Source of the DNA: Clostridia bacterium
Lineage (GTDB): Bacteria > Bacillota_A > Clostridia > Oscillospirales > CAG-272
DNA length: 10,238 bases
Direction of reading: 5' to 3'
Assembly: GCA_017632155.1 (NCBI GenBank)
Contig: JAGBRZ010000042.1
Coordinates: forward strand, 1-10,238
In this document: positions 5,671 to 10,238 of the stretch, piece after piece
Layout of the letters: every line of letters starts with the position of its first letter
Numbering within the stretch: the stretch's first letter is position 1
Notes under the pieces: generated by a model
What the model saw: the letters and a program-made list of their open reading frames with translations, nothing else
The model's database searches: none
What the model was told of the DNA's origin: nothing
Made by a program: the position numbers and the translations under genes

Positions 5671-8082
5671 ATGAAAAAGTTTTTAGCAATTCTTCTCATG
5701 CTCACCCTCCTTTGCACCTCTTTTGTTGCCTGCAACGGCAATGAAGGCGAGGTAACCGATGTACAGAGTTACCCGGAGCAGGATGCAATCGATTACATCA
5801 AGGCGATGTACAAGAAGGAGGCTGAGGTTACCGCAGCTGACTTTACCCGTGTTTCTGTCGTTGCTATCGACGGCGTTCCGTACAAGGTCGTTTGGACCGC
5901 TAACGTAACCGCAGGCACCGATCCCGTCAATATCGTTGAGAATGCAGACGGCGTTACAGTTACTATCGACGTTCCCGAAAAGGCAACCGCAGAGGTAGCT
6001 TACACTCTTACCGCAACTATCACCGATTATTATGGCAACAGCGTTTCCGCATCCTTCAACCACAAGGTTCCTCCCTATGCTGTTATGTCCTATGCAGAGT
6101 ATGCAGCAGCTGCAGATGACACCTCGCTTGTAGTAAGCGGCGTTATCAGCGGTATTTTCTCCAAGACTAACGGATCTTCCGGCAACGGTATGTACATCCA
6201 GGACGTTAAGGGTGAGGGCGGCTACTATGTTTACGGCTTTGCTGACGGCAAGGATCCCGAGGCTGATTTTGGTCTTAAGGTTGGTATGTCCGTAATCGTT
6301 ACCGGCGTTAAGGATACCTACAACGGTCTTTATGAGATCATCAACGCAAGCGTTGAGATCACAAACTCCGAGCTCACCAAGGTTGAGCCCATCGACTACA
6401 CCGAGATCTACAAGAGCGCAGAAAGCCTCTCCGTAGAAGCTCTTGCAGGCAAGCAGTCCATGCTCGTAACCCTCAAGGGTGTTGAGATCACCACTCAGGA
6501 AGAGGCAAACGGCTACTTCAAGTTCAAGCTTGCTGATAAGGAAGCTTACATCCGTATCTCCTCCTCCAACAACTGTATCACTAAGGACGAGATCACAGCG
6601 TTCAAGGCTGCTCATACCGAAAACTTCGGCAACACCGCTGACGTAACCGGTATCATCCAGCTTTACAATGGCAACTTCTATCTCATTCCTGCGGATGCAA
6701 ACGCTCTTGCAAACTTCAAGAAGGTTGAAAAGACCGATGCAGAGAAGGTTGCAACCGAGGCTGATAACCTCACCTTCCAGTCCTCCATCGCTAACAACGG
6801 CGAGTATGCTCTCGCACAGACCGGTGCAAACTACTCCGACGTTAAGATCACCTGGAAGTCCGACAACGCAGCTGCAGTTGTTACCGGCGACAAGCTCGTT
6901 GTAACTCTTCCCAAGGCTGACGAAGTAGTTAAGCTCACCGCAACCCTTACCTGCGGCAAGGAAACTGCAACCAAGACCATCGAGGTCAAGCTTTATGCAG
7001 GCGCAAAGAGCTATGCTGACATCGTTGATATGGCATACGCCCTCGCAGACGGCTCCGCACTTGACGGAACCTACCGCCTCTACGGTGTTATCACCAAGAT
7101 CGACACCGCTTGGAGCGATCAGTATAACAACATCACCGTAACCATCCAGATCGGCGACAAGGCTGATAAGCTCATTATGTGCTACCGCCTCAAGGGCGAC
7201 GGCGCAAAGGACCTCAAGGTTGGCGACGCTATCACCGTTGAAGGTAAGCTCAAGAACTACAAGGGCACCATTGAGTTTGACGCAGGTTGCATCCTCGTTG
7301 GTATGGGCGAGGTTATCGCTCCCGAGACCATCGTTGAGAATGCATATAAGCTCGAGGATGGCAAGGCTCTCGAGGGTACTTATACCCTCACCGGTGTTAT
7401 CACCAAGGTTGATACCGCTTGGAGCGAGCAGTACGGCAACATCACCGTAACCATTCAGGTTGGCGATCTTACCGATAAGCTCATTATGTGCTACCGCCTC
7501 AAGGGCGACGGCGCAAACGCCCTCAAGGTTGGCGACAAGATCACCGTTACCGGCGCAATCAAGAACTACAAGGGCACCATCGAGTTCGATGCAGGCTGCA
7601 CTCTTGATGCAGTAGATGCAGTTCAGACTCCCACCCAGCCCGAAACTCCTGCAACTCCCGCAGCTCTTGAGGCTACCAAGCCCGCTGCAGGCACCGCATA
7701 CAAGTTCGGTTTCGTTCAGGGCAACGCAAAGAAGACCCTCTACATCACCGGCAAGATGGACGGCTACTATATGGGCACCACCGAGGATAAGGCTGCCGCA
7801 ATCGACGTTTTTGTCGAGGAGACCACCGGCGGTTTCTACCTCTATTTCACCCTTGACGGCGCAAAGACCTATGTAAATATGGTCAAGAGCGGCAACTACA
7901 CCAACGCGAAGTACGAGGCTGCGGCTTCCACCGTATACACCTACGATGAGACCCTCAAGACCTTTGTTGCAAGCGTTGAAGGAAGCTCCTACATCTTCGG
8001 CACCAAGGCTGACGGTACTTATACCACCCTCGGCCCCATGGCTGCAGACTCCGGCTGCTTCCACGGCGTGTTTGTAAAGTAA
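5671..8082 (+). CDS. Large modular surface lipoprotein with atypical Ig-like and four OB-fold-like domains
   Basis: This 803-residue lipoprotein has lipobox FVAC with Cys21, the same as the nuclease upstream. Domains by eye are: Ig-like about 35-133 (YTLTATITDYYGNS); OB-like 1 about 138-232 (VVSGVISGIF, VGMSVIVTGVKDTYNGLYEI); OB-like 2 about 245-348 (VTGIIQLYNGNFYLIP); atypical Ig-like about 352-443 (ITWKSDN, VKLTATLTCG); near-identical OB-like 3 and 4 at about 445-547 and 548-650; a Pro/Thr linker about 651-673; and a beta-rich C-terminal domain 675-803 that I do not recognise. No catalytic motif is visible, so it is a binding or scaffold protein. OB folds bind nucleic acid or carbohydrate; next to a nuclease, nucleic acid is the better guess. 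The start is set by AAGGAG at 5660-5665, five bases before the ATG. Between codon 5 and about codon 797 there are no TTA, CTA or TCA codons, suggesting strong expression. A terminator follows directly. Confidence 0.88.
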   Translation: MKKFLAILLMLTLLCTSFVACNGNEGEVTDVQSYPEQDAIDYIKAMYKKEAEVTAADFTRVSVVAIDGVPYKVVWTANVTAGTDPVNIVENADGVTVTIDVPEKATAEVAYTLTATITDYYGNSVSASFNHKVPPYAVMSYAEYAAAADDTSLVVSGVISGIFSKTNGSSGNGMYIQDVKGEGGYYVYGFADGKDPEADFGLKVGMSVIVTGVKDTYNGLYEIINASVEITNSELTKVEPIDYTEIYKSAESLSVEALAGKQSMLVTLKGVEITTQEEANGYFKFKLADKEAYIRISSSNNCITKDEITAFKAAHTENFGNTADVTGIIQLYNGNFYLIPADANALANFKKVEKTDAEKVATEADNLTFQSSIANNGEYALAQTGANYSDVKITWKSDNAAAVVTGDKLVVTLPKADEVVKLTATLTCGKETATKTIEVKLYAGAKSYADIVDMAYALADGSALDGTYRLYGVITKIDTAWSDQYNNITVTIQIGDKADKLIMCYRLKGDGAKDLKVGDAITVEGKLKNYKGTIEFDAGCILVGMGEVIAPETIVENAYKLEDGKALEGTYTLTGVITKVDTAWSEQYGNITVTIQVGDLTDKLIMCYRLKGDGANALKVGDKITVTGAIKNYKGTIEFDAGCTLDAVDAVQTPTQPETPATPAALEATKPAAGTAYKFGFVQGNAKKTLYITGKMDGYYMGTTEDKAAAIDVFVEETTGGFYLYFTLDGAKTYVNMVKSGNYTNAKYEAAASTVYTYDETLKTFVASVEGSSYIFGTKADGTYTTLGPMAADSGCFHGVFVK
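7003..7620 (+). repeat. Tandem in-frame duplication of an OB-like domain, 309-base period
   Basis: Residues 445-547 and 548-650 of the large lipoprotein are two copies of one domain, 103 codons apart. Both share GVITK(I/V)DTAWS, NITVTIQ(I/V)GD, DKLIMCYRLKGDGA and KNYKGTIEFDAGC. At the DNA level, 44 consecutive bases are identical (7165-7208 and 7474-7517), as are 20 bases at 7252-7271 and 7561-7580. Synonymous positions match there too, which points to recent duplication or gene conversion, while the edges of each unit have diverged. This is a coding repeat, not a mobile element. Confidence 0.93.
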
Positions 8083-8092
8083 TTAAACTTCA

Positions 8093-8120
8093 AAAGGACG
8101 GCTCACACGAGCCGTCCTTT
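8093..8120 (+). terminator. Hairpin terminator of the importer/nuclease operon
   Basis: A perfect 11-base stem, AAAGGACGGCT (8093-8103) with AGCCGTCCTTT (8110-8120), encloses a 6-base loop. It begins 11 bases after the stop codon of the large lipoprotein. The T-run is short (three T in the stem end, then ACCGTTTG), so it may be leaky or work partly as an RNA 3'-end stabiliser. The next gene nevertheless has its own promoter immediately downstream. Confidence 0.85.
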
Positions 8121-8130
8121 ACCGTTTGTA

Positions 8131-8159
8131 TTGACAAACCGCCAAAACTGTGCTATACT
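8131..8159 (+). promoter_or_regulatory. Sigma-A-type promoter with extended -10
   Basis: A perfect -35 box TTGACA (8131-8136) is separated by exactly 17 bases from TATACT (8154-8159), and TG-N (8151-8153) makes it an extended -10. Transcription should start near 8166, about 22 bases before the ATG at 8188. The in-frame TTG at 8131 is the -35 box itself, so the longer reading frame starting there is not the true gene start. Confidence 0.9.
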
Positions 8160-8171
8160 TAAAGAAAAAAC

Positions 8172-8178
8172 AAGGAAG
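8172..8178 (+). promoter_or_regulatory. Ribosome binding site that fixes the SGNH hydrolase start
   Basis: AAGGAAG lies nine bases upstream of the ATG at 8188. Together with the promoter at 8131-8159 it rules out any upstream start codon in this frame. Confidence 0.8.
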
Positions 8179-8187
8179 TATTCTTAT

Positions 8188-8805
8188 ATGAACACCGAAA
8201 ATATTATTATAAACTGCCTCGGCGCTTCTAATACTCAGATTCTGATCGACAACGAGGGCGTTAAGACAAAAGAGATCAACTATCCCGTCCTTCTGGGTCT
8301 GCGCCTGCGCTGTACCACTCGAAATTATGGTAAAGGCGGCACAAACATCGCAAAGCAAGAGGGCAGAGAGGACTCATATATCGAGCGTGCACCTCTGATG
8401 GAGCACGGTGCGGATATCATCATCGTCCAGGGCGGCGGCAACGACTGCAACCATTGCATTCCCCTCGGTGAGCTTGATTCGACCGATCCGTATACTTATT
8501 GCGGCGCACTCCGCTCGGTTATTCGCTTGATAAAGAGCGATTACTCCGAGTCGAAGCTGATCATTTCATCTTCGATGAGAAAGAAAAAGGAGCCGCAGCT
8601 ACGTGAGGATGATCTGAAGCATATAGATTTCCATAACGCATTTATGGCAGTCAGCCGCAGCGAGGGCATCGAGCCGATCAACTTCTACGACGACCCCGAA
8701 CTTGACCCCTTCAACCCCGAAAGTATGCCCGACGGCACACACATGTCGGAAAAGGCTTGTAAACACATGGCAGATGTGTTTGCAGATTACATCCGCAACC
8801 TCTAA
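8188..8805 (+). CDS. SGNH/GDSL-family hydrolase, cytoplasmic
   Basis: This is a 205-residue predicted esterase or lipase-like hydrolase. Block I is LGASNT with the nucleophile Ser14 in a GAS variant of GDS. Block II glycines lie in NYGKGGTN (46-53). Block III is GGGNDC (82-87) with the oxyanion Asn85. Block V is PDGTHMS (181-187) with Asp182 and His185 three residues apart, as in the family's DxxH. Thus the Ser-Gly-Asn-His set is complete. There is no signal peptide or membrane helix, so an intracellular substrate such as an acylated or acetylated sugar or lipid is likely, but it cannot be named. The gene has its own promoter and ribosome site and is separated by a terminator from the upstream operon. 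It ends in tandem stops TAA TAG. Length is typical for the small SGNH enzymes. Confidence 0.88.
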   Translation: MNTENIIINCLGASNTQILIDNEGVKTKEINYPVLLGLRLRCTTRNYGKGGTNIAKQEGREDSYIERAPLMEHGADIIIVQGGGNDCNHCIPLGELDSTDPYTYCGALRSVIRLIKSDYSESKLIISSSMRKKKEPQLREDDLKHIDFHNAFMAVSRSEGIEPINFYDDPELDPFNPESMPDGTHMSEKACKHMADVFADYIRNL

Positions 8806-8827
8806 TAGCGAAAAGTTTTTGAGGTTT

Positions 8828-8860
8828 CTTAAGGAACTTTTTTCAAAAAAGTTCCTTAAG
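8828..8860 (+). terminator. Perfect 16-base inverted repeat after the SGNH gene, probable terminator or repeat element
   Basis: CTTAAGGAACTTTTTT (8828-8843) and its exact complement AAAAAAGTTCCTTAAG (8845-8860) flank a single C. It lies 22 bases after the stop codon. The T-run sits inside the left arm and the A-run in the right arm, so on either strand a U-rich tract forms part of the stem rather than following it. It continues into the GGGGC-GAA-GCCCC mini-hairpin at 8869-8881. I have an impression of similar sequences behind genes in other Clostridia, which would make it a dispersed repeat, but that cannot be tested here. Confidence 0.6.
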
Positions 8861-8868
8861 TGGGGTAT

Positions 8869-9173
8869 GGGGCGAAGCCCCAAAATGTGCTTCAAACAGA
8901 CGGCGCCCCGCCGGATGTTTGGAATGAACGCAGGACTCCCACTTGTGGGAGTCCTGCGTTCATTCGTTTTATTATAATTACAATTATATTCGGTATTGCG
9001 CGCTTTTAGCGCGCGGGGTGACAGAGCGCGATCATTCCCTACATTCGGGAATGATCGACTCTGTCCAAAATGTCGAAGCGGAGCTTCGCCATTTTGAAGC
9101 ACAGTAGCGAAGGCTTCAGCCTTCGCATTAGTCCGAGGCTCTGCCTCGTGCTCCGCAAACTTTGAAAAGTTTG
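8869..9173. repeat. Cluster of short palindromes in a gene-free gap
   Basis: Besides the terminators this stretch holds: GGGGC/GCCCC (8869-8881, loop GAA); GCGCGC/GCGCGC (8998-9014, loop TTTTA); ACAGAG plus GATCATTCCC paired with GGGAATGATC plus CTCTGT (9021-9064); CAAAATG plus CGAAGC paired with GCTTCG plus CATTTTG (9066-9096); GCGAAGGCT/AGCCTTCGC (9107-9126); CGAGGC/GCCTCG (9134-9148); and CAAACTTT/AAAGTTTG (9156-9173). An 11-base inverted pair, TGTGCTTCAAA at 8886-8896 with 9093-9103, brackets the inner part. No reading frame here looks real, and no tRNA was found. It may be a REP-like repeat cluster or a structured RNA. Confidence 0.75.
8922..8970 (+). terminator. Strong intrinsic terminator, 21-base perfect stem
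   Basis: Bases 8922-8942 are the exact reverse complement of 8945-8965, around a TT centre. GTTTTATTATAATT follows on the + strand, so this is a rho-independent terminator for transcripts coming from the SGNH gene. The minus-strand side has no T-run. The length of the perfect stem is well beyond what termination needs. Confidence 0.85.
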
Positions 9174-9225
9174 ATCGAACTTTTGATCTTTTTGTAATTG
9201 AAAATTTTCGAGCAACGCGAGAAAA

Positions 9226-9264
9226 TTTACCTTACCTTTTACCTTTTCCCTTTAACCTTTTACC
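9226..9264. repeat. Heptanucleotide polypyrimidine direct repeat
   Basis: Four consecutive heptads occur in register: TTTTACC (9237-9243), TTTTCCC (9244-9250), TTTAACC (9251-9257) and TTTTACC (9258-9264). They are preceded by the shortened units TTTACC (9226-9231) and TTACC (9232-9236). One strand is almost purely pyrimidine apart from one or two A per unit. It lies just beyond the tyrS terminator. No function is evident; copy number could vary by slippage. Confidence 0.7.
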
Positions 9265-9299
9265 TAAAAAGCACGGCAATCGTAAAAACTGCCGTGCTT
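9265..9299 (-). terminator. Intrinsic terminator of tyrS (minus strand)
   Basis: AAGCACGGCA (9269-9278) pairs with TGCCGTGCTT (9290-9299) across an 11-base loop, giving a 10-base stem. Read on the minus strand, the stem is followed by the T-run complementary to AAAAA at 9266-9270. It begins nine bases beyond the tyrS stop codon. With the two + strand terminators it closes the convergent gap. Confidence 0.88.
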
Positions 9300-9307
9300 C
9301 ATCATAT

Positions 9308-10238
9308 TTAGTTCAGAACAACCTTCTTAAACGCCTTCTTACCTCTGCGTACAACAATGCCGCCCTTGAGGGTTTCAGCGGTGAAGACTGCCTTGATATC
9401 GGTGAGCTTTTCGCCCTCGACGGTTACGCCGCCCTGCTCAACTGCACGGCGTGCCTCGGATTTGGAAGGTACAAGTCCTGCCTTGACGAGGATCGAGAGA
9501 ATGTCGATTGCGCCGTCGATGAGGTCAGCCTCTGCGATATCAGCGGTAGGAATGTCGGCATCTGCGCCCGCGCCGAAGAGTGCCTTCGCGCTTGCCTGTG
9601 CCTTGTTTGCTTCCTCTTCGCCGTGAACGAGCTTGGTAAGCTCGTATGCGAGGATCTCCTTTGCGGTGTTGAGCTGGCTGCCTTCCCAAGAATCCATAGC
9701 CTCGATCTGCTCCATCGGGAGGAAGGTGAGCATACGGATGCACTTGAGAACGTCTGCGTCCTCAACGTTTCTCCAATACTGATAGAAATCGTAGGGAGTG
9801 GTCTTTGCGGGATCAAGCCAAACTGCGCCCGATGCGGTCTTACCCATCTTCTTGCCCTCGGAGTTGAGGAGAAGGGTGATGGTCATTGCGTGAGCGTCCT
9901 TGCCAAGCTTACGTCTGATAAGCTCTGTGCCACCGAGCATATTCGACCACTGGTCGTTGCCGCCAAACTGCATATTGCAGCCGTACTTCTGGTAGAGATA
10001 GTAGAAGTCGTAGGACTGCATGATCATATAGTTGAATTCAAGGAAGGAAAGTCCCTTTTCCATTCTCTGCTTGTAGCATTCTGCGCGGAGCATATTGTTA
10101 ACAGAGAAGCACGCGCCAACCTCGCGGAGAACTTCAACGTAGTTGAGGTCGAGAAGCCAATCTGCGTTGTTGACCATAATAGCCTTGCCCTCGCCGAATT
10201 CGATGAATCGCTCCATCTGCTTTTTGAAGCAATCGCAG
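9308..10238 (-). CDS. tyrS: Tyrosyl-tRNA synthetase (5'-partial, runs off window end)
   Basis: This class I synthetase charges tRNA-Tyr with tyrosine in the cytoplasm. Some 309 residues are visible of roughly 400-420; the N-terminus with the HIGH motif lies beyond base 10238. The frame stays open to the window edge, so the ATG at 10216 is internal. Diagnostic parts are the tyrosine-site region [15 protein letters not shown] and [15 protein letters not shown] (about bases 9930-10025), the KMSKS-type loop KMGKT (9836-9850, the variant usual in bacterial TyrRS), and a C-terminal S4 RNA-binding domain ([20 protein letters not shown], about 9405-9470). The protein ends [13 protein letters not shown]. 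It is convergent with the SGNH gene and has its own terminator. Any T-box leader would be upstream, outside the window. Confidence 0.97.
   Translation of the reverse strand, partial: CDCFKKQMERFIEFGEGKAIMVNNADWLLDLNYVEVLREVGACFSVNNMLRAECYKQRMEKGLSFLEFNYMIMQSYDFYYLYQKYGCNMQFGGNDQWSNMLGGTELIRRKLGKDAHAMTITLLLNSEGKKMGKTASGAVWLDPAKTTPYDFYQYWRNVEDADVLKCIRMLTFLPMEQIEAMDSWEGSQLNTAKEILAYELTKLVHGEEEANKAQASAKALFGAGADADIPTADIAEADLIDGAIDILSILVKAGLVPSKSEARRAVEQGGVTVEGEKLTDIKAVFTAETLKGGIVVRRGKKAFKKVVLN

Noticed and set aside
4779..5741. Minus-strand open frame of 320 codons over the nuclease gene
   Set aside because: Codon-aligned antisense shadow spanning the intergenic gap and the start of the next gene, with no ribosome site or recognisable domain.
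5683..8064. A 793-codon open frame on the minus strand, antisense to the large lipoprotein
   Set aside because: It is codon-aligned with the + strand gene and open only because that gene avoids TTA, CTA and TCA. It ends at the single TTA codon 5 of the + gene, has low-complexity Leu/Val/Gly/Asp content, and the + strand protein has a signal, domains and a ribosome site.
8131..8187. Upstream TTG start adding 19 residues to the SGNH hydrolase
   Set aside because: The TTG is the -35 hexamer of the gene's own promoter, and a proper ribosome site precedes the ATG at 8188. The added residues are not conserved-looking.
8599..9102. Minus-strand open frame of 167 codons across the SGNH gene end and the gap
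   Set aside because: It runs through two long hairpins and antisense to a real gene; no start signal or domain is seen.
8821..9264. Possible CRISPR array or tRNA cluster in the repeat-rich gap
   Set aside because: The repeats are inverted and differ from one another, with no uniform direct repeat and spacer pattern. No cloverleaf with a T-loop GTTCRA-type motif was found.

Overview
The window looks like a chromosomal segment of an uncultured, probably gut-associated Firmicute of the class Clostridia. This is inferred from Shine-Dalgarno-led genes, lysine-start lipoprotein signals ending in a Cys lipobox, GC-leaning codon choice that avoids TTA, CTA and TCA, and hairpin-rich intergenic DNA. 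No 16S or other taxonomic marker is present, so the assignment is tentative.

Region 1 (1-8082, + strand) reads as one transcription unit of six genes. It begins with the 3' part of a MalK/UgpC-type ABC ATPase (1-883). Two MalF/UgpA-like and MalG/UgpE-like permeases follow (895-1836, 1849-2748), then a UgpB-like solute-binding lipoprotein (2826-4265). Next come two lipoproteins not normally part of such a cassette: a surface staphylococcal-nuclease-fold enzyme with two OB-fold domains (4275-5642), and an 803-residue protein built from atypical Ig-like and OB-fold modules (5671-8082). A hairpin terminator (8093-8120) closes the unit. The 77-base gap before the binding-protein gene can fold into several mutually exclusive hairpins, and no convincing internal promoter was seen.

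Region 2 (8121-8805, + strand) is a stand-alone SGNH/GDSL hydrolase gene. It has a textbook promoter (TTGACA, 17-base spacer, extended TG-N-TATACT), which also shows that the true start is the ATG at 8188.

Region 3 (8806-9307) is a gene-free gap between convergent genes. It is filled with perfect and near-perfect inverted repeats (two strong terminator-type hairpins plus about seven smaller stem-loops), a heptanucleotide TTTTACC-type repeat, and the tyrS terminator on the minus strand.

Region 4 (9308-10238, - strand) is the C-terminal three quarters of a tyrosyl-tRNA synthetase, cut by the window end.

The most interesting hypothesis is that Region 1 is a surface nucleic-acid foraging module. 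The lipoprotein nuclease would cut extracellular DNA or RNA, the OB/Ig lipoprotein would hold or present the polymer, and the Ugp-like importer would take up a phosphorylated or sugar product. The domain calls rest on visible motifs; the coupling of nuclease to transporter is inference from gene order only.
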